From positions 1,875,001 to 1,939,000 of the forward strand of contig NZ_AP018694.1 of assembly GCF_009689585.1 (NCBI RefSeq): a stretch of DNA of 64,000 nucleotides, written 5' to 3'. This document shows positions 49,737 to 58,366 of this stretch, in pieces; position 1 is the stretch's first letter, and each line of letters starts with the position of its first letter. The position numbers and the translations under genes were made by a program. The notes under the pieces are model-generated. The model was not told the DNA's origin. It was given only the letters and a program-made list of their open reading frames with translations, and did not search any database. The DNA comes from Aquipluma nitroreducens (GTDB lineage: Bacteria > Bacteroidota > Bacteroidia > Bacteroidales > Prolixibacteraceae).

Positions 49737-49737
49737 A

Positions 49738-50526
49738 CTATTTCTGATAATCCTTTCCCAATATTGATCTCATGGAAGTGCCATTAATAAAGTATTCATA
49801 ATGTGCTCCAGCTACTTCTTTATCATCATTAATAATCCTTCCTTTCGTATTTTTATATAAGTCATAGGCTCTGTTAACTAATCCGACTACCTTTCCGTTC
49901 TTATCAACAATAGGTGCTCCTACAAAATTAGAATAGTAAAGAAAAACATCTGTTTGAAGCCGGATTTCCGGCTCTGAATATTTTTCGTTTAATGGTGTCT
50001 CAACAATTCCACGGACAATTTTTAAATTGTGATCCTTGTCATAACCAACTATATACAGTGTGTCCTTATTTGCTGTCTTTCTTATGTCTGGTTCTAATGG
50101 GATTAGATTTTTGTTCTTCTGTTTCAATGAAAAGGTCAAGAAATAGGCTGAATATAAAAAGATCGAATATTTCTTTTCTATTTTATCCTTCATGAATAAT
50201 GTGTCTAACACCACCTTCTGGGTTGGATCATCAGAAACATACATCCTCCAATATTTCATTTCTTTACCGAAATCTTTGATGTATAACATCTTTCCTCTTG
50301 TGTAAGTTGTTCCGGTAAAATCACGAGCGGTACAGGCAATCGTATCGTTCTTGTATTTGATTAAAAATCCTAAACCCCAATCCATTTTACCGTCAGTAAA
50401 TTCTGCATCATTACTTAACACGACTTTCTTCCATTGAATAAAAGATATAGGGTCTTCAATGTTCTGCCCCATGGCACATTTAAAGGCAACAAGCAAGAAA
50501 ATAGAAATAAGAATAGAATACTTCAT
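49738..50526 (-). CDS. Exported trypsin-fold protein lacking catalytic residues
   Basis: A 262-aa protein with signal peptide (MKYSILISIFLLVAFKCAMG). The fold is suggested by LGFLIKYKNDTIACTARDF near the start (where active trypsins have TAAH) and SNFVGAPIVDKNGKVVGLVN near the end (where active ones have GNSGGP.. D..G.VVG). Both the His and the Ser would be replaced, so a pseudoprotease or a binding protein is likely. There is no attC-like site after it. It lies between the small gene and the recombinase, on the same strand as the cassette genes. Confidence 0.6.
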   Translation of the reverse strand: MKYSILISIFLLVAFKCAMGQNIEDPISFIQWKKVVLSNDAEFTDGKMDWGLGFLIKYKNDTIACTARDFTGTTYTRGKMLYIKDFGKEMKYWRMYVSDDPTQKVVLDTLFMKDKIEKKYSIFLYSAYFLTFSLKQKNKNLIPLEPDIRKTANKDTLYIVGYDKDHNLKIVRGIVETPLNEKYSEPEIRLQTDVFLYYSNFVGAPIVDKNGKVVGLVNRAYDLYKNTKGRIINDDKEVAGAHYEYFINGTSMRSILGKDYQK

Positions 50527-50624
50527 TTTAATAATTGATATACTGAAAGATAGATTAATTCATTGTTCTGTTAAGAATGATTTGAAAGATAAATGTTTTT
50601 GGGTAATTTTCATAATTCTAAGCG

Positions 50625-51215
50625 TTACAACCTCAAACTGTCATACACATCAAGGATTTCCCTTTCCCGAATCCCCAAATATCGTTTCGTCAGGGCGACC
50701 GAACTGTGACCGAATAACTCCATCAACAACACAATGGATTCATTGGAATAGTTGTTCAACTTCAAAACACGATTCCCCAATGTCTTACGGAACATGTGAC
50801 TGGAAACGTTTCCTTCCAGTTCAATCCCGTATTTCTTAAAAATCCGTTTTAGTTCAACGTTTACCCAACTCTTGTCAATGGGCTTTGTACCATATCGGTT
50901 CAGGAAGATGTACTGGTCGGTGTTAACAACGACCAGTCTACCTTTGATACGTTCAATGATGGTTTTAAGGTCAGGATTGATTTTAATTCTTCTGGTCTTA
51001 CCCGTTTTCTGTTCCTGAACGGTTAGAATGTCAGTGTTTTCAAACTGGCTAAATCGAAGTTGAAGTAAATCGGAAATCCGAAGACCAGTGAAAACACCTG
51101 TGGCGATAAGAAGACAGTATTTGTATTCACCATCTCTTTCAAGTTTGCTGATTAGTGACTTGAATTGATCCCAATCCATGCTCGTAGTTGTTGTTCGTTG
51201 ACCCTTTAGTGACAT
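50625..51215 (-). CDS. Compact tyrosine recombinase
   Basis: A 196-aa protein that is nearly only the catalytic domain of the tyrosine recombinase/integrase family. The catalytic set is complete: Arg in GVFTGLRISDLL, Lys in EQKTGKTRRIKI, His-x-x-Arg in SSHMFRKTLG, His in ELFGHSS and Tyr in TKRYLGI. The N-terminal core-binding and arm-binding domains of usual 300-400-aa integrases are absent, and the extra helix of IntI is not seen. It is the last gene on the minus strand before the cassette array when read from the array. It is the obvious candidate for recombining the cassettes or the island, but no direct evidence connects it. Confidence 0.88.
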   Translation of the reverse strand: MSLKGQRTTTTSMDWDQFKSLISKLERDGEYKYCLLIATGVFTGLRISDLLQLRFSQFENTDILTVQEQKTGKTRRIKINPDLKTIIERIKGRLVVVNTDQYIFLNRYGTKPIDKSWVNVELKRIFKKYGIELEGNVSSHMFRKTLGNRVLKLNNYSNESIVLLMELFGHSSVALTKRYLGIREREILDVYDSLRL

Positions 51216-51470
51216 AGCTTTTGGTTTAAAAGTTTAGGGACAAGAACGAGAATTTCCTTATACTTTGCTGCATTTTCTGTGCTAAGTAAAAGCTAAATCA
51301 TGCTGAAAATGAGATGGTTTAGTGAGATCGTTGCTGGTCAAGGATTTCAGAAAATTGGGTGCTTATACTTTTGTTATTAGTATAAGCAAAACAAAAGTCC
51401 TTCCACATGACAGGAAGTTTTTTTAAAGGAATTTTGTTAAAGTGGATATGTCTTAGGTTATTAAAGTACT
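51216..51470. other. Gap between the recombinase and the first attC-like site
   Basis: No gene. GCTTATACT (51361-51369) pairs with AGTATAAGC (51379-51387) around a nine-base loop, a possible recombination or binding site. CTTCC/GGAAG flanking a T run near 51400-51426 might be a weak terminator. Together with the adjacent repeat this leaves 392 bases without a gene. Confidence 0.45.
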
Positions 51471-51597
51471 GGCGTTATTCAAATGATTTCAACCAAAGAC
51501 CCGTACTCCAAATTTCCTGTCAAGCTGAAAACAGCCTGAGCGGAAAGATGCCCACCAAAAACCACTGCTACCGGCCGGGTAGCTGATGTCATAGCAC
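51471..51597 (-). repeat. attC-like site 1 (after the 51608 gene)
   Basis: 127 bases between a gene stop and the recombinase. Minus-strand reading starts with GTGCTATGAC and ends with ATAACGCC. It contains the shared core segments GTGGTTTTTGG, GCATCTTTCCGCTC and CTTGACAGGAAA found in sites 3, 5 and 6. The second half differs from those sites, so it may be partly decayed. Cassette ends do not match each other here. Confidence 0.65.
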
Positions 51598-51607
51598 GTT
51601 TTTAAAT

Positions 51608-51943
51608 CTAAAAAGAAATGAAAAAGGATGTGTCTCTATTGACAATTCTAATTTCATCGCTATTCTCAATTTTAATTATTGAATCGTTTACTGCAACAAA
51701 ATCATAAAATCCACTTGTATCATTACTGAAACTCAGACTGTCCTTCCCGTCCTTATTAATAAATACTAACATTTCATAATTATGCTGTTTCGTGTCAATG
51801 TACTTTCTAATAATTCGTCCACTGAATTTTTCTTTTTTAAATCTCTCAATATACTGTATATGAATGTAATAAGTAAATTTATTCGCGAGATAAATCAACC
51901 CGATAAAAACGGCAAAACCAATTATTTTCTTAATATACTTCAT
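51608..51943 (-). CDS. Small membrane-anchored protein, cassette gene
   Basis: A 111-aa protein with one N-terminal membrane helix (IIGFAVFIGLIYLANKF) and a short beta-rich exterior domain (MLVFINKDGKDSLSFSND, SDEIRIVNRDTSFFISF). No family recognised. The stop codon lies 11 bases from attC-like site 1, and site 2 lies upstream, so it forms one cassette of about 430 bases. It is a typical size for an integron cassette. Confidence 0.6.
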   Translation of the reverse strand: MKYIKKIIGFAVFIGLIYLANKFTYYIHIQYIERFKKEKFSGRIIRKYIDTKQHNYEMLVFINKDGKDSLSFSNDTSGFYDFVAVNDSIIKIENSDEIRIVNRDTSFFISF

Positions 51944-52018
51944 TTAAGTCGATCCTATTTTGTCCAATTATTACAGTCAAAATGAAAATTCAATCAATAC
52001 TCATTGCTGTCCCTGTCA

Positions 52019-52073
52019 GCGTTTAAATGGGCTATAAAGTAGGAAGTTACACGGGGAGCTGAAGTTATAGGGT
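52019..52073 (-). repeat. attC-like site 2, short, overlapping a stop codon
   Basis: A short form of about 55 bases. The minus strand begins CACCCTATAACTTCAGCT and contains CGTGTAAC and then TTTAAACGC. The stop codon of the S41 peptidase gene (52065-52067) lies inside its first box. CTTCAGCT also occurs near the start of site 5. The assignment is weaker than for the other sites. Confidence 0.45.
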
Positions 52074-53668
52074 GTTTTCAATTTCTTTAATCGCACGTTC
52101 CAGAACTGCATCTCTTTTATTCATGTAATCTTCAATCGTTTGTTTTACTTCAATGTCTGGCTTAACACCACTGTTTACAAATCTTTTTTCGCTTATCGGA
52201 TAGCAAATGCGTCTGGTACAAATTCTTGCATATCCTCCTCCTGGTAATCCAGGTACCACTAATGGCGAACCTGTTGAGCCTCCGGTTTCTTCACCAATCA
52301 ATTTTGGTCTGTTGGGCGTTTCATAGATATTAACTAAAAAATCTTCTGCCGCAGAAAAAGTAAATCGTCCAATTAATATAGTCGTTGGACAAGTGATCCT
52401 TTTTAGTGTATCTGATACAAATACGGAATCAGGTCTCTCGAAACGATATGCACGATTTAAAAAGTAATCTTTATATTCCTTTTGCCAATTTCCATTTGCT
52501 TTTCTTACACCATCATTTGTTCTTGTCTCCCAAGAATAGTTGAGAAAAGAATTCCCCTTTGTCAGATATTTTTGCAAATGCCAAGCTACACCGGTGGATC
52601 CGCCACCATTTTTACGAAGGTCAATAATTACCCCTTTTGCTTTAGATAACTTATCAGCGACATTGTCAAATTCTTTGATCGCTTTATCCTCTGGCGAAAA
52701 TCGATTGAAACTCACCAATGCAATGTCATTATCCAACCATTTTAGATCAACAATGTTCCGCGAGTAATTTATTACCGGACCCCAATATTGATCATTATTG
52801 GTGCGAGTAGCCTCGCCATTGCGCCGAAGTTCAATTTTAACAGTATCACCATTGGTTTTTCTAATTGTTCCTTTGAACGTTTGATCTTTGAAGCCATTCT
52901 GCAACTTTGAAATTCCTTGCATCCATAAATGTTGTTCAGTCGAAGCTGATATGTATGGAAATATATTTGTTTCGAGATATTTTGAAGTAGGAATATTCTC
53001 AACTTCAATTAACTCAGCACCAACCCAAGTTGAATCTAGTTCGGATATTTTACGCACAGCCGTTATATAAACTTTGTTATTAAAGTTTTGCAAGGAGACT
53101 GGAATATAATCGGTATAAGGATAAAATTGTCCATTATCCGATACCTCGCTGTGACCATCTTGTAAATTTGCCATGAACTTTCTCAACACCTGATAGTATT
53201 CATAGTCGTTTCTTGTTGCCAGTGCCAAAGGGATAAAAGTCTTATAAAGGCTATCTAAATTGAGTTTAAGTCGGTCAATATTAACAAAATTGTACTTTGT
53301 TTCTGACCAGACTTGGCTCAACCAATACAACTTTTCATCTGCGGAAATTTTATTTGGCAAATCCTTTATTCCAATAATCTCAGTACGCGCAGTGTCTTGA
53401 TTGTTAAGAATGATATTGAATTTTAAGGTGTCGTTTTTGGAAACGTAAAAAGAAGCTGTGTCAATATTGGTTTGAAATACAACCTTATTTTTCTCATTGG
53501 AACAATAAACTTTCAGTCTGTCCGGATTATTTTCTGGTGAAATACGCCAGTCCTGTACTACTCCATTAACACAAACTTTTATGTTTTCTTGCTCGATTGA
53601 ATAATTTTTTGTCCATTAACAATTGAAAACGAAAAAATTACAAATAAAAGCACAAAGATTCTTTTCAT
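52065..53668 (-). pseudogene. S41-family (tail-specific-type) peptidase, frameshifted after the signal peptide
   Basis: The intact product would be about 534 aa. It starts at ATG 53668 with a signal peptide (MKRIFVLLFVIFSFSIVNG). After GQK the frame stops, but another phase continues without interruption (NYSIEQENIKVCVNG...) into the long 431-codon frame. The shift lies in a run of six A (53605-53610 as T on the plus strand); seven would restore the frame. The main part is an S41 peptidase: AVRKISELDSTWVGAELIEV (PDZ-like), VIIDLRKNGGGSTGVAW, FTFSAAEDFLV with the catalytic Ser, and GEETGGSTGSPLV. It may be broken, phase-variable or a sequence error. Confidence 0.75.
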
Positions 53669-53701
53669 AAGCTGGGTATGTCTATTGATTCATATTCTTT
53701 T

Positions 53702-53856
53702 GTGTGAAGCGACTTTTAAATGGCACACAATAGGAGGAAGCTACTCGCAGGAGCGGATTGCGGGCGATTTCCGGTCAAGCCGAAAAGACGGCCAGAGCGA
53801 AAAGATACACACCGAAAACCATAGCTGCCGGATTTCTGTGGCTGTTATTAAAGCTT
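53702..53856 (-). repeat. attC-like site 3
   Basis: About 155 bases. Minus-strand reading begins AAGCTTTAATAAC, has the core GGTTTTCGGTGTGTATC, TTTTCGGCTTGACCGGAAA and CGCCCGCAATCCGC, and ends in GTCGCTTCACAC. The first box matches the 5' end of its own cassette (TTAACGCTT) at eight of nine bases. Very similar to site 6. Confidence 0.75.
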
Positions 53857-53884
53857 GTATTTTATTTCCAAGTTTCATCTTTGG

Positions 53885-54691
53885 TTAAATCATACCCCCG
53901 TAGTCTAAATAATAAACGACTTCTCCTGTCTGTGTATCCACTAAAGTTTTTACACTATTATCCCAGAAAGTAACTTCCCAACACTCACGTATTTCAACTT
54001 TATTTTCTTTTTGGAGCGGATAAAGTACTTTATTAAACTTATCTTTTTCAACATTTGACAAATTTAAAGGAGTAACATCCTTATGATTTTCTTTGATATA
54101 TTGAATTGAAATAGCTAATGCTTGATCTGGATTTTTTATCTCTTCTTCGGGGATATAAACTTCAGGATACCAACGTCCAAGTATTTGCATTTTATTGTCA
54201 GTTTGCGAAAAATAGAATTTCACCTGAACATTCTCCATGTTTCTGTCTTTCAACTTATTTTGCTTTAATAAAAACATTGGAGAGGCTTTTATTAACCCAT
54301 ATTTGAAATAATCACCTAATGAAACATCAACACCACCAGTAAGACGAATACTTATATCCGTTGAGATATTAAGGTTAACACTTTTATCGATGCCAATAAA
54401 ATTACCGTATGTTTTTAATATCATCGAAATATTCTCTTTCACTAAAGTCGAATCCAGACCTTTGCTTAAACTAACAGGGACGCTGCCAGACAGTATTCCG
54501 AATTCATTGAGAGTTAAACTTTCAATCGTATTAATCGAATTAAATTTCTGCAATTCAATGTCTAACTCTTGTTTACTCAATACACCATAGGTATATGGGT
54601 ATTCTGGACTTGGAACTTTTTCAACTTCATCTTTTGAACATGCCTGTACAAAGAGCGTAAAGAGTAGAATTACTTTTAAATAATTATTCAT
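53885..54691 (-). CDS. Lipoprotein with a PepSY-like C-terminal region, cassette gene
   Basis: A 268-aa lipoprotein: MNNYLKVILLFTLFVQACSK has a lipobox ending in Cys18. The mature part is alpha/beta with no catalytic motif. The last 60 residues (ECWEVTFWDNSVKTLVDTQTGEVVYY) resemble PepSY/FTP-type modules, which bind and inhibit peptidases. It lies between sites 3 and 4. Its upstream cassette end TTAACGCTT is nearly the complement of the first box of site 3. Confidence 0.65.
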   Translation of the reverse strand: MNNYLKVILLFTLFVQACSKDEVEKVPSPEYPYTYGVLSKQELDIELQKFNSINTIESLTLNEFGILSGSVPVSLSKGLDSTLVKENISMILKTYGNFIGIDKSVNLNISTDISIRLTGGVDVSLGDYFKYGLIKASPMFLLKQNKLKDRNMENVQVKFYFSQTDNKMQILGRWYPEVYIPEEEIKNPDQALAISIQYIKENHKDVTPLNLSNVEKDKFNKVLYPLQKENKVEIRECWEVTFWDNSVKTLVDTQTGEVVYYLDYGGMI

Positions 54692-54723
54692 GGTTATTCG
54701 TTTTTGTTCTGCTATTTTAATAT

Positions 54724-54758
54724 AAGCGTTAATGTTGGGGGTAGCAGATATTAACGCC
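54724..54758 (-). repeat. attC-like site 4, minimal form
   Basis: Only about 35 bases: the minus strand reads GGCGTTAAT, a 16-base middle and ATTAACGC, so that the boxes are almost perfect inverted repeats. The first box (GGCGTTAA) is the exact reverse complement of the 5' end of its own cassette (TTAACGCC next to site 5). It lacks the long shared core. Confidence 0.65.
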
Positions 54759-54771
54759 TGGTTTTCAATTT

Positions 54772-55746
54772 CTAATCGATTTTATATTCTGCGACGTACA
54801 AATCAAATCCACCCATTCCCCCTTTTCTGTTTGATGAAAATATTATAAAATCGCGCCCAAACATTTTAAAGGTAATGGGACGGAATTCATCTTTGCTTGT
54901 GTTTATTTCACTTCCAAAATTTTCAGGTTCTGTCCATAGTCCATTGACAAAGAATGAATACCATAAGTCATATCCACCATATCCTCCTTCCCTGTTTGAC
55001 GCAAATACCATCATTTCATCTCCTCCAATAAATGGGCATTTATCGTCAGCGATACTTGATAAAGATTCAATTTTATTTATAGTTTTAAACTCCCCATTTA
55101 TTAAGGATTCGAGGTTAAATTCATCTTTAAAAGAAGCATTATAAATATTAAATACATTACTGTTCTTATTGCTACAGAAAATTATATTCTTTTTGTCTGT
55201 TGAGAAGGTTGGATAAAGGTCATCATCGTATTCATTTATTTTTGGAATTAACTTTGGAATTGAATCAAAACTATCATATTTAGCAGAATACCAATCAGTG
55301 AGATTCAAAAAATGGATATCGTAACCAGCAGCATTTTGTGTAGAATACATGAAAAATAAATTTCCTCCAGATGAATTAAAATATGGTCCAAATTCATTTC
55401 CAGTTGAATTAACATTTCGAAAAATATTTTCCCAATAATGGGGAGTACCATAATCTGAAACTTCGATTGTAATATCTTTAGTTTCTGGGTCTTCTGTTAT
55501 AACTAAATTTTTATAAATCAAGTCAAAGTCTTTCCCTCGACTATTTCGGTTTGATGAAAAAATAATTTCCTTATCCTTAATGAAATCAAGGGTTGAGTTA
55601 TAATCATCATATTCAGAATTTAAAGCACTTAAATTGACAGGATTTTGTGAAACAGTAACTATTTTCTCAACAACAAAATCATTGTTGTCCCAAAAACAAC
55701 CTGTTAGCATAAGGGGTAGAATTGTTAAAAATAATATTTTTTTCAT
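54772..55746 (-). CDS. Lipoprotein with PD40/WD40-like beta-propeller repeats, cassette gene
   Basis: A 324-aa lipoprotein (MKKILFLTILPLMLTGCFW, lipobox Cys17). The rest is made of TolB/PD40-type blades with the repeated motif FSSNR.G..G.DLY (IIFSSNRNSRGKDFDLI, MVFASNREGGYGGYDLW, IIFSSNRKGGMGGFDLYV). Such propellers in Bacteroidota bind proteins or peptidoglycan at the outer membrane. It lies between sites 4 and 5, and its cassette ends match perfectly. Confidence 0.8.
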   Translation of the reverse strand: MKKILFLTILPLMLTGCFWDNNDFVVEKIVTVSQNPVNLSALNSEYDDYNSTLDFIKDKEIIFSSNRNSRGKDFDLIYKNLVITEDPETKDITIEVSDYGTPHYWENIFRNVNSTGNEFGPYFNSSGGNLFFMYSTQNAAGYDIHFLNLTDWYSAKYDSFDSIPKLIPKINEYDDDLYPTFSTDKKNIIFCSNKNSNVFNIYNASFKDEFNLESLINGEFKTINKIESLSSIADDKCPFIGGDEMMVFASNREGGYGGYDLWYSFFVNGLWTEPENFGSEINTSKDEFRPITFKMFGRDFIIFSSNRKGGMGGFDLYVAEYKID

Positions 55747-55816
55747 TTTGTTTTTGATTTGGGCTTTTTAATTAATTCTTATTCTTAATTTAAATCATTG
55801 TTCATTTGTAAAACTT

Positions 55817-55949
55817 GGCGTTAACGGACGGAACTATATGCAGTTGCGGGATTGCGGGCGATTTCCTGTCAAGCCGAAAAACAGCCCGAGCGGAAAGATG
55901 CCCACAGAAAACCACCGCTGCCGCTGCCGGGTAGCTGAAGTTATAAGCC
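55817..55949 (-). repeat. attC-like site 5
   Basis: 133 bases. Minus-strand reading begins GGCTTATAACTTCAGCTACC, has the shared core (GGTTTTCTGTGGGCATC, GTTTTTCGGCTTGACAGGAA, CGCCCGCAATCCCGC) and ends in GTTAACGCC. By position it belonged to the gene at 57189-58199 before an IS landed between them. Confidence 0.75.
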
Positions 55950-55966
55950 GTTTTTATTTCATCTTT

Positions 55967-57055
55967 CTAAGTACATGACAAAAATTTAAAAATATCGATA
56001 TCATCTTGAAAGAAAGCGTTTAAAAGAACAGTTGCAATATATGTTAGACCATATTTGAATAGACTTTTAGTTTTGTTTCCATGTTTCTTGATCGGGATTG
56101 GTTTGATGTATCTGTGCAAATAATCACCGACAAGGTATGCCCATGTAAAAGCTACTATCACCAATGCAAACAGTTTTTCAATTCTTCCAATTTCAGTCAA
56201 GTGTGTATCTTCAATATTAAAGCCACTTGTTTTTAAAGCTCTAAAAGCAGTTTCAATCTGCCATCGTTCTTTGTAAATACAAAGTGCATCTTCTGGCTTG
56301 TTGAATGAGATAACAATCTGCAATTCAGGCTTTCCATCTTTGTTCTTTACTTTAGAGGCTGACAGATAACACAGTTGATCGTTCAGATAAATAATACGGT
56401 GGTTCACTCGGCAACCATTTAGCGGCAAATCGGCAAACAGCCAACTGGCTTTAACTCGTTTGCCATTGTGAGGTTGCAAAACCCAAAAGTTTTCGCGGAT
56501 GCGGATATAGTAACGAATCCGGTTCTCATTCAGATACTTGATCCATCGTTCTCCAACAAACTCCCGATCTGCGGTCAAACAATCCAACGAAGCAGATCCA
56601 AAAAGACGGATAAACCGTTCAATCAATTCAATGCGTTCATTGGTGTTTGAATTACCAAACTTGGGCAACAACTTAAACAACAGCGGAAAAGCAACTCCAT
56701 GATAAACAACTGCAATTACCAATACATTGATATTCTGCTGTCCAAACTTCCAATTTGTCCTATCCATTGCCAGACGGAAAGGTGGTTCATGAGGTAATAG
56801 TCTGAATATTAATTTGGCGATCAAATCTGTATCAAGTAGATATTCAGACATAAACCGCTGTATTCTCCTCAGAGAGGAACTGGTACTGGCATTACTGTCA
56901 AAAGCTGTAGCCAACTTCTCAAAACCAACTGTTTGCACCTTACATAGTGCACTGATCATGAAAACAAAGAACTTTACTCGTGCCAGATTCCAACCTGATT
57001 GCTTATGGAAAATGGAAACTAATTCACTACTTTTAGCATCTACCCTGGGTGTCAT
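55967..57055 (-). CDS. IS4-family transposase
   Basis: A 362-aa DDE transposase. The acidic triad is in LAMDRTNWKFG, CLTADREFVG and YKERWQIETAFRALKTSG; the last has the IS4-type Y-(2)-R-(3)-E-(6)-K pattern. The stop codon TAG lies inside the left terminal inverted repeat. The gene is full-length and looks functional. Confidence 0.93.
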   Translation of the reverse strand: MTPRVDAKSSELVSIFHKQSGWNLARVKFFVFMISALCKVQTVGFEKLATAFDSNASTSSSLRRIQRFMSEYLLDTDLIAKLIFRLLPHEPPFRLAMDRTNWKFGQQNINVLVIAVVYHGVAFPLLFKLLPKFGNSNTNERIELIERFIRLFGSASLDCLTADREFVGERWIKYLNENRIRYYIRIRENFWVLQPHNGKRVKASWLFADLPLNGCRVNHRIIYLNDQLCYLSASKVKNKDGKPELQIVISFNKPEDALCIYKERWQIETAFRALKTSGFNIEDTHLTEIGRIEKLFALVIVAFTWAYLVGDYLHRYIKPIPIKKHGNKTKSLFKYGLTYIATVLLNAFFQDDIDIFKFLSCT

Positions 57056-57174
57056 ATTTCTTACTAAGTGATGTGGTAATCCCTTGTAAGATAATGATAT
57101 TCAGGGTTTTATGCAAATATTTTAATGCTTATTTTGTTGATAATCAATTGTTTATGTTTTTGTCATGTACTAAG
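55967..57174 (-). mobile_element. IS4-family insertion sequence, complete
   Basis: 1,208 bases with 18-bp terminal inverted repeats differing at one base (left CTAAGTACATGACAAAAA, right CTTAGTACATGACAAAAA). The 9-bp target duplication TTCATCTTT is at 55958-55966 and 57175-57183. The duplications are identical, suggesting recent insertion. It sits inside a cassette, between the YcxB-like gene and attC-like site 5. Confidence 0.92.
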
Positions 57175-57188
57175 TTCATCTTTATAAA

Positions 57189-58199
57189 TCATTTAATTAG
57201 TCCAACTTTACTAATGTCCTCAACCTCTGGGGAAATGTCGTCTTTTGTATTGGCAATTCCGTCAATACCTGACGAAAAGAGTTTATATCTGTCTCCAACT
57301 AAAATATAATTGTATTTGGAACTCTTACCATTTTTCGATTGAAGTGGATCATAGATAATAACCATTGAATTTGAGTTTTGCAATTGTTCTAATTTATCGG
57401 GGTAATTTCCATTCTGCAATTTATAATACTCAATATCTTTGATTAAGCTATTTAGCTGCATTTGAGATATTTTTGCAAATTGCTTGTCTCTTTCTGAATC
57501 GGGAAATGTATACTTATAATAGCCTATGGTAAAAATAACTCCCAAACAACCTATTAAAACCAATAATTTGTCTTTATAATAAAAGAGTCCCAAAAGAACC
57601 AATACAATTCCAACAATTAGTCCAAAAAGTGGGATAAAACAGACAAGACCCAATAAATAAGGTGGTCTTAAGAATATCGATACACTCAGCGTTCCTCTAG
57701 TTTTAATAATTCCATTCTTTACTGATTGGACAAAATCATTAATAGCAGCTTCATCTTCGAATTGACTTTCTGGTATGATGTAAGTTGAATTATCTAATAA
57801 GCTAATAAACAAATGGTTTTTTACTTTTTTAATGTTTATAATTTTGCGCCAGAATACGACTTTCTGTCCTGTGATTGTTTCAATTTTCAAGTTGTCAACA
57901 TTGTTTGATACATTGTATGAAGCTATTAAAGTCTTTGGATCCATTATTTTTTTGAATTTTATGAATGGTATCCAGAATCTCATAGAAAGATATAATGCAT
58001 ACAATATAAGTCCACATAATGGATACAAAATAAAAATCTCAAATGCTTTACCTTCCTCGAATCCACCGACTTGAATACTCAATAAGAGAAATATAAACAT
58101 TACAATAATGAGTCGTTTGTAATTAAAATATGTTTCAATGAAATGCTTTAGCAGAACATTTTGAAATTCACTTTTTGTCAGTGTAACTGATATATTCAT
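57189..58199 (-). CDS. Membrane protein fusing a YcxB-like domain and a GspG-like C-terminal domain
   Basis: A 336-aa protein. Residues about 1-170 contain two helices (LIIVMFIFLLLSIQVGG, FILYPLCGLILYALYLSM) and a YcxB-like strand part (VVFWRKIINIKKVKNHLFISL). Two or three more helices follow at about 175-235. The C terminus (about 250-330) is like the soluble half of a type II secretion pseudopilin: LNSLIKDIEYYKLQNGNYPDKLEQLQ and SGIDGIANTKDDI. No N-terminal pilin methylation site is present. Function unknown. It is a cassette gene, disconnected from site 5 by the IS. Confidence 0.7.
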   Translation of the reverse strand: MNISVTLTKSEFQNVLLKHFIETYFNYKRLIIVMFIFLLLSIQVGGFEEGKAFEIFILYPLCGLILYALYLSMRFWIPFIKFKKIMDPKTLIASYNVSNNVDNLKIETITGQKVVFWRKIINIKKVKNHLFISLLDNSTYIIPESQFEDEAAINDFVQSVKNGIIKTRGTLSVSIFLRPPYLLGLVCFIPLFGLIVGIVLVLLGLFYYKDKLLVLIGCLGVIFTIGYYKYTFPDSERDKQFAKISQMQLNSLIKDIEYYKLQNGNYPDKLEQLQNSNSMVIIYDPLQSKNGKSSKYNYILVGDRYKLFSSGIDGIANTKDDISPEVEDISKVGLIK

Positions 58200-58214
58200 C
58201 TTATTTTCAATTTT

Positions 58215-58360
58215 GTGTAACGCGACTTTTTAATGGCACCTAATGTAGGAGGCTACACGCAGGGGCGGACTGCGGGCGGTTTCCTGTCAAGCCGAAAAAG
58301 AGAATGAGCGTAAAGATACACACCGAAACCACCGCTGCCGGGTATAATACTGTTATGGGC
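58215..58360 (-). repeat. attC-like site 6
   Basis: 146 bases. Minus-strand reading begins GCCCATAAC, has GGCAGCGGTGGTTTCGG, TTTTTCGGCTTGACAGGAAA and CCGCCCGCAGTCCGCCCCTG, and ends GTCGCGTTACAC. The inner boxes GCAGCGG and CCGCCCCTGC can pair imperfectly. The first box is the exact reverse complement of GTTATGGGC at the 5' end of the same cassette, next to site 7. Confidence 0.8.
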
Positions 58361-58366
58361 AGAATT

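Noticed and set aside
50526-50640. A ninth attC-like site behind the recombinase gene
   Set aside because: Only an isolated AAGCGTTAC is visible; no paired box or shared core was found.
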